From Deltaproteobacteria bacterium (GTDB taxonomy: Bacteria; Desulfobacterota; Binatia; UTPRO1): a stretch of DNA of 36,315 nucleotides. The notes beneath the pieces are model-generated. The model made no database searches. It was not told the DNA's origin and was given only the letters and a program-made list of their open reading frames with translations. Within the stretch, counting starts at the first letter, position 1. Every line of letters begins with the position of its first letter. The translations under genes were made by a program, and so were the position numbers. Below are positions 1 to 7,239 of the stretch, piece by piece. Location: positions 1-36,315 of the forward strand of contig JAJCZP010000075.1 of the NCBI GenBank assembly GCA_029262315.1, given 5' to 3'.

Positions 1-101
1 TACGGCTGCTCTCGTGTCGAAGGGGGGACAGATCCTGAGCCGGGACAACTTAGGCCACCCCGATCCTGAAACTAGGACACTGTGGGGCAAAGTCGGACAC
101 C
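1..101. mobile_element. Probable terminal remnant of an insertion sequence (IS21-like end repeats)
   Basis: The first hundred bases contain a short motif, GGACA or GGCCA preceded by AGT/CTA/TTA-type bases, at 26-30, 43-47, 53-57, 75-79 and 95-99. On the minus strand these read as TGTCC-GACTTT, TGTCC-TAGTTT and TGGCC-TAAGTT. Several near-repeats at about 20-base steps are typical of the multiple-terminal-repeat ends of IS21-type elements. No transposase lies inside the window, so the body of the element, if present, would be to the left. The family assignment is from pattern memory only. Confidence 0.35.
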
Positions 102-157
102 ACCTTCAGGTGTTTGCCGCGGTGCATCTAAGGACTTTTTCTTCTTGACTCTCAGGT

Positions 158-616
158 ATGAACCACGTACTTACCGCCGCGGTAGTGGACGGCGGAGCTG
201 GTGGTTGTGCCTGCATCGCGACCAGGGTATCCCGTCGGAATGTACGGGTTGGACTTTGGGCGCCTGGTAGTTCGAGGTCGAGAGAGTCTTTGCCGTCCGT
301 TCCGCACATCAATAATGGCGTCGCCCGCAATGACGAGACTGCCACTAATGGTCGCACCAACGGCAACGGACGGTCCTCGGAAATCCTCGAATTCTCCGGC
401 TCGTCGGATGACACCATCGGCGAAGCAGTACGACAGGCTCTGGCGTGCGCATCTCGCACGCTCCCGACACTGCATGGCGCTGGCGTTCGGGTGATTCCGC
501 AGATGGTGTTCGATCAGAGCGCTCCTCGCTTCCGCGTCACCCTCCGCGTCACCGCAGCACCTGCGACCCCCCCATCGCAAACCGATCAATCGCAAACGAC
601 GTCACACACGCCGTAG
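158..616 (+). CDS. Dodecin-like flavin-binding family protein with long N-terminal extension
   Basis: Residues about 74-131 of the 152-aa frame match the dodecin pattern: a beta strand (SEILEFSGSS), then DDTIGEAVRQALACASRTL as the helix, then two strands ending in FRVTLRV. Dodecins are about 65-70 aa, assemble as dodecamers and store or buffer flavins or CoA in the cytoplasm. The tryptophan that stacks on flavin in classical dodecins is not present at the expected position (LHGAGV instead of a W-containing strand), so flavin binding is uncertain. The first 70 residues are Gly/Asn/Arg-rich and look non-globular; the true start may be the GTG at 185 or the TTG further in, because the ATG at 158 has only a weak AGG upstream. 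It lies just right of a probable mobile-element end and may have lost its original 5' part. Confidence 0.55.
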   Translation: MNHVLTAAVVDGGAGGCACIATRVSRRNVRVGLWAPGSSRSRESLPSVPHINNGVARNDETATNGRTNGNGRSSEILEFSGSSDDTIGEAVRQALACASRTLPTLHGAGVRVIPQMVFDQSAPRFRVTLRVTAAPATPPSQTDQSQTTSHTP

Positions 617-699
617 GCCGATGCCGAGATCGCCCGCGACCGCCCACGAACCGCGAGTGTGGCGGGACGCAGCGGATGCGGCCGCGGTGTGTATTGGCA

Positions 700-764
700 C
701 GTGGATAACCGCCGTAAGTTCCGACCCTCACGAGGGAAAGCGGCTTATCCACAGCTGTCGACAA
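700..764. promoter_or_regulatory. Cluster of DnaA-box-like sites
   Basis: A perfect consensus box TTATCCACA lies at 745-753. An inverted TTATCCACG (read as CGTGGATAA) lies at 700-708, and an inverted degenerate box (TTGTCGACA on the minus strand, 7 of 9 matches) at 756-764. The stretch sits in the 173-base gap before the 88-aa gene at 790. Bases around it are not AT-rich and no origin-associated genes are near, so this is read as a DnaA-binding or titration site rather than an origin. In vivo binding is unproven. Confidence 0.4.
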
Positions 765-789
765 CTACCCCTGGAGGGCTGAGGACCGG

Positions 790-1056
790 ATGACAACGAC
801 AAACGGAAGAGATCCCTCTGAGGCGCTGCAATCGTTCTGCAACGACGCCGCACGCCAGGTCCACGGTCTGGAAACGCGACTACGCACCCTGCTTGCCGGC
901 GCCGAGCCGGAACCCAGTCTGGCCCTCTTCGAAGAGACCGTGCAGTCCTCGCTAGAACTCGCGAAGCTGTTGCTGGACGCTGGCAACCGCGGACAGCACG
1001 GCACCCTGTTGGCGCATCGACCCCTGCTCCGCGCCATTGCCGCTAGTCGGCGTTGA
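790..1056 (+). CDS. Hypothetical 88-aa helical protein
   Basis: I do not recognise this protein. The ATG at 790 is preceded by GAGG with a 5-base spacer, which is a good ribosome binding site and supports the start. The product is predicted to be soluble and mostly helical, with two amphipathic stretches (about residues 10-36 and 41-66), one cysteine and no signal peptide or membrane segment. It stands alone, downstream of the DnaA-box-like cluster and convergent with the DUF971 gene. Codon use is high in G or C at third positions like the neighbours. Confidence 0.6.
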   Translation: MTTTNGRDPSEALQSFCNDAARQVHGLETRLRTLLAGAEPEPSLALFEETVQSSLELAKLLLDAGNRGQHGTLLAHRPLLRAIAASRR

Positions 1057-1061
1057 GCGGC

Positions 1062-1131
1062 GCCCTCCCGACAGTCGGCATGGGGCAACCAACGCCCCTG
1101 ACGAAGCCCGGGAGGGCTAACGCCCCGACTG
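1062..1131. terminator. Structured convergent intergenic element, possible bidirectional terminator
   Basis: A 9-bp perfect inverted repeat (GCCCTCCCG at 1062-1070, CGGGAGGGC at 1109-1117) encloses a 5-bp hairpin (GGGGC 1082-1086, GCCCC 1094-1098). A second 7-bp pair, CAGTCGG at 1072-1078 with CCGACTG at 1125-1131, crosses the first stem and could form a pseudoknot or an alternative fold. No T tract follows on either strand. It lies between two convergent genes, which fits a factor-assisted bidirectional terminator. Confidence 0.4.
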
Positions 1132-1156
1132 AACTCGGCGTGAGGCGGCGCCCGGC

Positions 1157-1489
1157 TTACTGTCGCGTGATCGGGTAGTTCGGCTCGCCGGCGCAGTAGG
1201 CACAGCGGCACAGACCGCGTAGCTCGTCGGCGACGTACAGCGTCTCGTGCCCATCTCCCCAGCGCAGGAAGATGGTCTGCTCTCCGATTTGCTGCAGATC
1301 CGCCACTTCATGCCGCGCGCTCCCCGCCCCGGAGCCGTCGGATGAACCGCGGGACGCGGTACAGTCCTCGCACGGACAATGCGCGCGCAGTTCGCGCAGC
1401 GGCAGGATACTGTCGTGGGTATCCGAGAACAGGACGCCGAGCGCGTAGCGCCCGACGGGGTGGAGCTTTGTGACGAGGAGGGTCGCCAT
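1157..1489 (-). CDS. DUF971-type protein with two tandem half-domains and paired CxCxxC motifs
   Basis: The 110-aa product contains two copies of the motif seen in DUF971 (the N-terminal domain of gamma-butyrobetaine hydroxylase-like proteins): residues 12-43 (VGRYALGVLFSD.HDS.LRELRAHCPCEDC) and 66-99 (LQQIGEQTIFLRWGDGHET.ELRGLCRCAYC). Each copy ends in CxCxxC (Cys38/40/43 and Cys94/96/99), which suggests a shared metal site. DUF971 proteins are often near iron-sulfur or Mrp-type genes, but none is adjacent here. The start at 1489 is chosen because homology begins there; AGGA lies just upstream but close. A start seven codons upstream is also possible. The 5' end overlaps no gene, but the frame runs antisense into the next gene's leader. 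Confidence 0.65.
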   Translation of the reverse strand: MATLLVTKLHPVGRYALGVLFSDTHDSILPLRELRAHCPCEDCTASRGSSDGSGAGSARHEVADLQQIGEQTIFLRWGDGHETLYVADELRGLCRCAYCAGEPNYPITRQ

Positions 1490-1559
1490 GATCCTGCGAT
1501 CGTCTACCATGGGCGATCGTGGCTTGACAGCGCGCCGATCTGAACGCGAGGATGCCTGC

Positions 1560-2300
1560 ATGCGCGTCTGGGCTTCGTTGCTCGTCGTTGCGCTTGCCGC
1601 CGCCGTGCCAGGTAGCGGGAGGGCCGAGCCCGTCGACGCTCCGAGCCCGCCGGCGGAGGTAGCCGAACGCGGCGCCACGGCGGCACTGCCGACCATCACA
1701 CCCCGCCAGGCCCCGGACCATGCTGGCGAAGACGTCCTCGTCGAGGGCCGGGTACACGCCGTGCACGTCTCGCAACTCGCAACGGTGCTGGCATTCGCTC
1801 CGAACTTCGCCGGATTCACCGCAACGATTCACGTCGCGGATCTGGCTCGGTTTCCCAAGAATATCCACAAGACGACACTCGACCGCTCGGTGCGGATGCG
1901 CGGCCGCATTCGCACATACCGGGGCCGCACCGAGATGACGCTCAGCGATCCATCGCAGCTCGTCGTCCTCGACGCCCCTGAGGTACCGAAAGAGACGGCG
2001 CCCACAGTCTCGACTGCCCTGGCCGAAGAGCTCCGTGCCACCCTGGCACGGATCGAGACCCGCCTGGACGACTTCGAGCACCGCCTGGCAGCGATCGAGC
2101 AACACCCGGTCGCGCCAGCCGCGCGCGAACGAGCGGACGAACTCGTGGTCGGCATGCCCGCCAGCGCCGCCGAAGCCGCCCTCGGCGCGCCGTTGGAGGA
2201 ACTCGGCGATTCGAGCGGCAGACGCGTCTGGCTCTACGAGAACGGACGCAGCCTCACGTTCGATGCCTCCGCCCGGCTGGTTGCGTGGAGCGGGTTCTAA
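1560..2300 (+). CDS. Secreted OB-fold / coiled-coil / BamE-like composite protein
   Basis: The 246-aa product starts with a clear signal peptide (MRVWASLLVVALAAAVPG, cleavage near GRA-EP, residue 22). Residues about 55-140 look like an OB-fold of the periplasmic or nucleic-acid-binding type (EDVLVEGRVHAVH ... VRMRGRIRTYRGRTEMTL). Residues 155-185 form a short coiled coil, and 200-246 resemble the SmpA/BamE fold (ELVVGMPASAAEAALGAP followed by a VWLYENGRSLTFD strand pair). The ATG at 1560 is chosen over upstream in-frame ATGs because it sets the signal peptide and has GAGGA upstream. The protein should be periplasmic. Its 3' end overlaps the convergent hydrolase gene by four bases. No specific function is known to me. 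Confidence 0.65.
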   Translation: MRVWASLLVVALAAAVPGSGRAEPVDAPSPPAEVAERGATAALPTITPRQAPDHAGEDVLVEGRVHAVHVSQLATVLAFAPNFAGFTATIHVADLARFPKNIHKTTLDRSVRMRGRIRTYRGRTEMTLSDPSQLVVLDAPEVPKETAPTVSTALAEELRATLARIETRLDDFEHRLAAIEQHPVAPAARERADELVVGMPASAAEAALGAPLEELGDSSGRRVWLYENGRSLTFDASARLVAWSGF

Positions 2301-3163
2301 CTGAGGAAATCGACCAGGATGCGATTCACGACGTCCGGCTTCTCCTGGTGCACGAAGTGCCCGGCACCGGGAACGATCTCCATCCTGAGGCCCTTCGGGT
2401 AGACATCGCTCATGCCTTCGAGAAGCTGCGACCGCATCAGGGCATCATCGGCGCCGTGAATCATGAGGCCCGGGACTTCGATCGGTGCCCCGAACATCTT
2501 GGCCTGGAGCTCCACCAACGCGGGGTCCTGTTTGCCCGAGCCGAGCTGAGCCCGGTAGTACGCCAAGGCCGCATCGAGCACACCGGGCTTTCGGAACGTC
2601 GCCTTCACCAACTCCATCTCGTCGGCAGGCCAACGCCAACCGGGCGACCAGTCACTCCAGAGATGCTCGATGAAGGCGAAGTCATCGTGGGCAACGGCAA
2701 CCTCGGCGAACGGGTGCTGAAAGAAAAACATGTACCAAAAGCGCTTCTGCTGGTCGTAGCTCGTCATGAACGCTCCGGCCATTTGCGGGCCGTACGGTAC
2801 GGCGCTCGTGATCAACGCGCGAAGCCGCTCCGGCGCAGCGAGGGCCGCGCCGTACGCGGCCAGCGCACCCCAGTCGTGGCCGTAGACGACCGCGTCGTCG
2901 TAGCCGAGCGCCTCGATGATCGCGAGGATGTCCATCGCCTGCGTCGCCGTTTGGTAGCACCCGTCCGACGCGGGATCGGTCGGCGCATACCCGCGGGTAA
3001 ATGGCGCGACCACACGAAAACCCGCAGCGGCGAGGACGGGCATCTGGTAGCGAAAGGTCCGGGCGTGATCGGGAAAACCGTGAAGGCAGAGGACCAACGG
3101 GCCTTCGCCCTCTTCCAAGGTGTGAAAGGTCAGACCACGCGCCTGCACCGTGCCCGCCTTCAC
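2297..3163 (-). CDS. Alpha/beta hydrolase, epoxide hydrolase-like
   Basis: The 288-aa protein has the epoxide hydrolase signature: oxyanion-hole HGFPD at 28-32, nucleophile Asp97 in GHDWGA, and a C-terminal catalytic His in GAGHFVHQE, with an acidic residue in GADDALM. Aspartate as nucleophile separates it from esterases, which use Ser. The likely reaction is hydrolysis of an epoxide to a diol, or a related dehalogenase-type reaction. The cap region (about 125-215) is rich in Trp, Phe and Tyr, as expected for the lid that supplies the epoxide-activating tyrosines. It has no signal peptide and is cytoplasmic. It is divergent from the acyltransferase gene at 3304 and convergent with the OB-fold gene; no operon partner is seen. 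Substrate is unknown. Confidence 0.85.
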   Translation of the reverse strand: MKAGTVQARGLTFHTLEEGEGPLVLCLHGFPDHARTFRYQMPVLAAAGFRVVAPFTRGYAPTDPASDGCYQTATQAMDILAIIEALGYDDAVVYGHDWGALAAYGAALAAPERLRALITSAVPYGPQMAGAFMTSYDQQKRFWYMFFFQHPFAEVAVAHDDFAFIEHLWSDWSPGWRWPADEMELVKATFRKPGVLDAALAYYRAQLGSGKQDPALVELQAKMFGAPIEVPGLMIHGADDALMRSQLLEGMSDVYPKGLRMEIVPGAGHFVHQEKPDVVNRILVDFLS

Positions 3164-3303
3164 GATCCGCTCCTGCTAGCCGCCACCTGATCCATATCGC
3201 CGCGACTCTAGCGCGGCGCCCATCCACACGCGAGCACGACAGCGCCATGCCCTGCCAGGTTCGGTGGCCGACGTCCCACCGCTCCGTTAGAGTATCGGGG
3301 GCC

Positions 3304-4467
3304 GTGCCTTCTCCCACCAATACCGATCCCGCTTGGAGAGTGAACATCCTCCCCGGTCTCGCCGAGGTCGACCCTGTCGCCTGGGATGCCCTGGTCGGTG
3401 ACGCCGGTCCCTTTCTCGAATGGGGCTGGCTGGCGTCCCTTGAGGAAGCCGGCTGCGTCACGGCTGAGACCGGGTGGCTTCCGCAACACCTCGCGTTGTA
3501 CGAAGGCGACCGCCTCATCGGCGCCTGCCCGCTCTACGTGAAGGGACACAGTCAGGGCGAGTTCGTGTTCGACCACGGCTGGGCGGACGCGGCGCAGCGT
3601 GCCGGGCTCACCTACTACCCGAAGCTGCTAGTCGCGGCCCCATTCACACCGGCAAGCGGCGTGCGCTTGTTGTCCCTCCCCGGCGTCGATCGCTCGAGCG
3701 TCATGCGAGCGCTCGGCGCCACCTTGCGGCGCCTGTGTCAGGAAGGCCCCTTCTCCTCGGTCCACGTCAACTTCTGCGCGCCCGATGAGGTCGAAGAACT
3801 CGCCCACGTCGGCTTCGAACGGCGCACCGGACATCAGTTCCAGTGGATCAATCGAGACAGGGGGTCTTTCGACGACTATCTGAACGCGTTCCGGAGCAAA
3901 CGCCGCAACCAGATCAAGCGCGAACGACGGGAACTCACCGCCCAGGGCATAACGATCACGGCGTATCAGGGCACCGAGATCCCCGACGAACTCTTCGATC
4001 CGATGTTCGATCTCTACACGACCACGGTCGACAAGTTCCATTGGGGGCAGCGCTACCTGAATCGCCCGCTGTTCGATCTGCTCCGCCGTCGCTGGAAGCA
4101 CCGGCTGTGCTTCATCGTTGCCCGACGTGGCGAACAACTGGTCGCGGGCACCTTCAACGTCCGCAAAGGCCCTGTGCTCTACGGGCGCTATTGGGGGGCG
4201 TTCGAGGAGCTGCGGCACCTCCACTTCAATGTCTGCTACTACGCCGCGATTGAGCTTTGCCTCCGCGAAGGGATCACCCGCTTCGAGCCCGGCGCGGGCG
4301 GCGGGTTCAAATACCTCCGCGGCTTCGACGCCCAACCGACCGACAGCATGCACTACGTCGACGACCCTCGGTTGGGAGACGCCATCCGCCGCTACCTCGC
4401 CCACGAGCGCAGCGCGAACGCCGACGAGATCGCCTGGCTCGACGAGCGAAGCCCCCTCAAGCGTTAG
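3304..4467 (+). CDS. FemAB-like predicted N-acyltransferase (DUF482/COG3146 type)
   Basis: The 387-aa product matches the FemAB-like N-acyltransferase family (GNAT fold duplicated). Typical features are an N-terminal FLEWGWLASLEEAG segment, LYEGDRLIGACPLYVK, a basic stretch RSKRRNQIKRERREL, ARRGEQLVAGTFNV, and near the C-terminus EPGAGGGFKYLRGF. Family members are thought to transfer an acyl or aminoacyl group, but substrates are mostly unproven. The frame is open from 3001, but the upstream part is antisense to the hydrolase gene. GTG at 3304, with a GGGGG stretch just before it, is chosen because conserved sequence starts shortly after. GTG at 3340 is an alternative. It is convergent with clpA, 24 bases away. 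Confidence 0.8.
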   Translation: MPSPTNTDPAWRVNILPGLAEVDPVAWDALVGDAGPFLEWGWLASLEEAGCVTAETGWLPQHLALYEGDRLIGACPLYVKGHSQGEFVFDHGWADAAQRAGLTYYPKLLVAAPFTPASGVRLLSLPGVDRSSVMRALGATLRRLCQEGPFSSVHVNFCAPDEVEELAHVGFERRTGHQFQWINRDRGSFDDYLNAFRSKRRNQIKRERRELTAQGITITAYQGTEIPDELFDPMFDLYTTTVDKFHWGQRYLNRPLFDLLRRRWKHRLCFIVARRGEQLVAGTFNVRKGPVLYGRYWGAFEELRHLHFNVCYYAAIELCLREGITRFEPGAGGGFKYLRGFDAQPTDSMHYVDDPRLGDAIRRYLAHERSANADEIAWLDERSPLKR

Positions 4468-4491
4468 GGGGGATCGCGTGGCACGGCCTTC

Positions 4492-6822
4492 TCAGTCGGC
4501 CGTGTCGTCCCCGGAAGCCGCCGCCGCTGGAGCCGCGGGTGCCGCCTTGCCTCGCGGCCGACGCTCCGGCGGCGGACCGTAGGTGAACGTGAGCCCGTCA
4601 TCGGCAGCGTCGATCTCGACTTTTCCACCATCGCGGAGTCGACCGAACAGAATTTCGTCCGCCAGCACACGCTTGATCTCCGTCTGAATCAGCCGGGCCA
4701 TCGGACGGGCACCGAAGGTGACGTCGTAGCCGCGCTCGGCCAGATAGCGGCGCGCCGCGGCCGACGCCTGCAAGAACACCCGCTTCTCGTTCAGCTGGGC
4801 GTCCAACTCGAGGAGGAACTTGTCGACGACCTGCTCGACGACCTCGAGCGGCAGGGTCCCGAACTGAATCACGCCGTCCAGTCGATTCCTGAACTCCGGA
4901 CTGAACAGGCGCTCGATCGCCTTCTGCCCCTTGTCGGCGTTCGAGCGTCCGCCGAAACCAATCGGCGCGGCCGCCATCTCCTGGGCGCCGGCGTTCGTCG
5001 TCATGGTGAGGATCACGTTCCGGAAGTCGGCCTTGCGCCCGTTGTTGTCGGTGAGCGTGGCGTGATCCATGACCTGGAGCAGAACGTTGAAAAGATTCGG
5101 GTGCGCCTTCTCGATCTCGTCGAGTAACAGCACCATGTGTGGCGTCTTGCGAACCGCGTCGGTGAGCAGCCCGCCCTGATCGAAGCCAACGTACCCTGGG
5201 GGCGCGCCGATGAGACGTGAGACCGTGTGCGCCTCCATATACTCGCTCATGTCGAACCGTTCGAAACCGATCCCCAGGGCCGAGGCGAGCTGGCGCGCGA
5301 CCTCGGTCTTTCCGACACCGGTGGGTCCAGCGAACAGGAACGAGCCCACCGGCTTCTCAGGCTGCCCGAGTCCGGCTCGGGCGAGTTTGATGGCGGAGGC
5401 CAAGGTGGTGATTGCTTCGTCCTGACCGAAAACCGTCAGCTTCAAGTCGCGCTCGAGTACGCCGAGTCGCTCCCGATCAGACACCGACACGCTGCGCGGT
5501 GGGATCTGCGCAATGGTCGAGACGACGTACTCGATATCCTTCGTCCGCACCGTCTTCTTGCGCTGGGCGGCGGGGGCCATCTGCGCATTCGCACCGGCCT
5601 CGTCGATGACGTCGATCGCCTTGTCGGGCATGAACCGATCATTGATGTGCTTGGCCGAAAGCTCTGCCGCCACTCGAATCGCGTCGCGCGTATACGTCAC
5701 GCCATGATGGGCCTCGTAACGATCCTTGAGCCCCTTCAGAATTTCGTGACTCTCCTCGACCGACGGCTCTTTGACCTCGATCTTCTGAAAGCGACGCGCC
5801 AACGCGCGGTCGCGTTCGAAGTAGCTCTTGTAGTCGTGGTAGGTCGTCGCGCCGATGCAACGGATCTCTCCGGATGCCAGTGCGGGCTTCAGGATATTGG
5901 AGGCGTCCAGCGACCCGCCGCTGGTCGCACCGGCACCTACGACCGTATGGATCTCGTCGATGAACAGAATGCTGCCGGGTTCCTTCATCAACGCCGCCAG
6001 GACGGCCTTCAGGCGTTGCTCGAAATCCCCGCGAAAGCGCGTCCCGGCCAGAAGCGCGCCCATATCGAGCGCGTAGATCTTGGCGTCCTTGAGGGTCGGA
6101 GGCACGCGCCCCTCGTGCACCTGCAACGCCAGCCCCTCCGCGAGCGCCGTCTTACCGACGCCTGCCTCGCCGACGAAGATCGGATTGTTCTTTCGGCGGC
6201 GACACAGCACCCGTGCGGTCCGGGCGAGTTCCTCACTCCGGCCGATCAGCGGGTCGATCTTGCCGGCAACCGCCTTGGCAACGAGATCGACCGCGAACAA
6301 CGCCAGCGGATCCTTCTTCGATCCTGCAGTCTCGTCACCATCCTCGTCCTGGGTGTCCTCTTCGGCCAGATCCGACGGCTCCTCGGCGATTTTGGACACG
6401 CCGTGGGACACGAAACTCACCACGTCGAGCCGAGTCACGCCCTGCTGCTCCATGAGATAGGCCGCATGGCAATCCGGCTCGCGAAAGATCGCGACCAGAA
6501 CGTTTCGTCCGAGGATCTCGTCCTTCCCCGCCGACTGGACATGCGCCGCTGCCCGTTGAATGACACGCTGGAACGCCAGGGTCTGCTGAGGACCGACATC
6601 GGTCCCCTCGGGCAGTGTCTCGAGTTCGTCGTCGAAGAACGTCTCGAGGGCCACCTTCAGCGCATCGACGTCGCCGCCGCATTGCCGGATGATCTCCCGC
6701 GTATCGTCATCATGGAGCAACGCATAGAGGACGTGCTCGATGCACAGGAATTCGTGGCGGCGCGTCCGTGCTTCGCTGACGGCAAGCGCCAAACTCACTT
6801 CGAGCTCACGGCTGATTCTCAT
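4492..6822 (-). CDS. clpA: ATP-dependent Clp protease ATPase subunit ClpA
   Basis: The 776-aa AAA+ unfoldase feeds substrates to the ClpP peptidase. It has an N-terminal double Clp-N domain (about 1-145), an acidic linker, a first ATPase module with Walker A GEAGVGKT (218-225) and Walker B FIDE (287-290), and a second module with GPTGVGKT (499-506). The ClpB/ClpC-type middle coiled coil is absent, which with the adjacent clpS marks it as ClpA. The C-terminus ends in a Pro/Ala-rich tail. Its ATG overlaps the clpS stop by one base (TAATG), so translation is probably coupled. clpP is not in the window. Confidence 0.95.
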   Translation of the reverse strand: MRISRELEVSLALAVSEARTRRHEFLCIEHVLYALLHDDDTREIIRQCGGDVDALKVALETFFDDELETLPEGTDVGPQQTLAFQRVIQRAAAHVQSAGKDEILGRNVLVAIFREPDCHAAYLMEQQGVTRLDVVSFVSHGVSKIAEEPSDLAEEDTQDEDGDETAGSKKDPLALFAVDLVAKAVAGKIDPLIGRSEELARTARVLCRRRKNNPIFVGEAGVGKTALAEGLALQVHEGRVPPTLKDAKIYALDMGALLAGTRFRGDFEQRLKAVLAALMKEPGSILFIDEIHTVVGAGATSGGSLDASNILKPALASGEIRCIGATTYHDYKSYFERDRALARRFQKIEVKEPSVEESHEILKGLKDRYEAHHGVTYTRDAIRVAAELSAKHINDRFMPDKAIDVIDEAGANAQMAPAAQRKKTVRTKDIEYVVSTIAQIPPRSVSVSDRERLGVLERDLKLTVFGQDEAITTLASAIKLARAGLGQPEKPVGSFLFAGPTGVGKTEVARQLASALGIGFERFDMSEYMEAHTVSRLIGAPPGYVGFDQGGLLTDAVRKTPHMVLLLDEIEKAHPNLFNVLLQVMDHATLTDNNGRKADFRNVILTMTTNAGAQEMAAAPIGFGGRSNADKGQKAIERLFSPEFRNRLDGVIQFGTLPLEVVEQVVDKFLLELDAQLNEKRVFLQASAAARRYLAERGYDVTFGARPMARLIQTEIKRVLADEILFGRLRDGGKVEIDAADDGLTFTYGPPPERRPRGKAAPAAPAAAASGDDTAD

Positions 6823-7148
6823 TAGGCCTCTTCCATGCTGCAGCGAAGCGGAAACTCGTGGGTCCGCGCCAGGCTCTCCACCTGAGCGATCCGACTCTCC
6901 GCGATCTCGCGTGTGTAGACGCCGGCCACACCGCTCCCACGGGTATGGATGTGCAGCATGATCTGCGTCGCTTCCCCCTCCGAATGATGAAAGACACCCT
7001 GCAGCACGTAGACGACGAACTCCATGGTGGTGTAATCATCATTGTGCAGCAACACCTTGTACTGTTTCGGCTTCTTGAGCTTGCGCTCGGTGCTCGTATC
7101 GAGGGCGACATCCCCCTCATCGGCCCTGCGTTTCGTCCGGTCGGCCAT
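6822..7148 (-). CDS. clpS: Clp protease adaptor protein ClpS
   Basis: The 108-aa protein is the N-degron adaptor that binds the ClpA N-domain and delivers proteins bearing bulky N-terminal residues. The core has the conserved YKVLLHNDDYTTMEFVV stretch (30-46), with the DD pair that holds the substrate amino group, and the IMLHIHTRGSGVAGVYTREIAE segment with the pocket histidines. The first 25 residues are charged and flexible, as usual. It is the first gene of the clpS-clpA unit; the upstream region to 7239 is shared with the divergent metF. No strong ribosome binding site is visible before the ATG. Confidence 0.95.
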   Translation of the reverse strand: MADRTKRRADEGDVALDTSTERKLKKPKQYKVLLHNDDYTTMEFVVYVLQGVFHHSEGEATQIMLHIHTRGSGVAGVYTREIAESRIAQVESLARTHEFPLRCSMEEA

Positions 7149-7239
7149 CAGGGCTCATCATAGCACTGGCGCACCGGGGAAAAAACGCACCCCGGTCATC
7201 GGCAGACGAACGCGGTTCCGTAGTATACAGTAGACCCCC
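7149..7239. promoter_or_regulatory. Divergent clpS / metF promoter region
   Basis: This 91-base gap separates divergent genes. On the minus strand a TATGAT hexamer (7162-7157) lies about 9 bases before the clpS start, and on the plus strand TATACA (7223-7228) lies 12 bases before the metF ATG. Neither gene has a clear Shine-Dalgarno sequence, so both messages could be leaderless or nearly so. No convincing -35 boxes were found. No S-box or other methionine riboswitch is visible. Confidence 0.3.

Noticed and set aside
700-764. Chromosomal replication origin
   Set aside because: The DnaA-box-like sites are present, but no AT-rich unwinding element, dnaA, dnaN, gidA or trmE gene is nearby.
3001-3303. 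Upstream extension of the FemAB-like frame
   Set aside because: It is antisense to the epoxide hydrolase-like gene and shows no family similarity; the GTG at 3304 fits better.
5227-6825. A 532-codon open frame on the plus strand
   Set aside because: It lies wholly antisense to clpA, whose motifs are complete; the high GC content produces long shadow frames. The translation has no recognisable domain.
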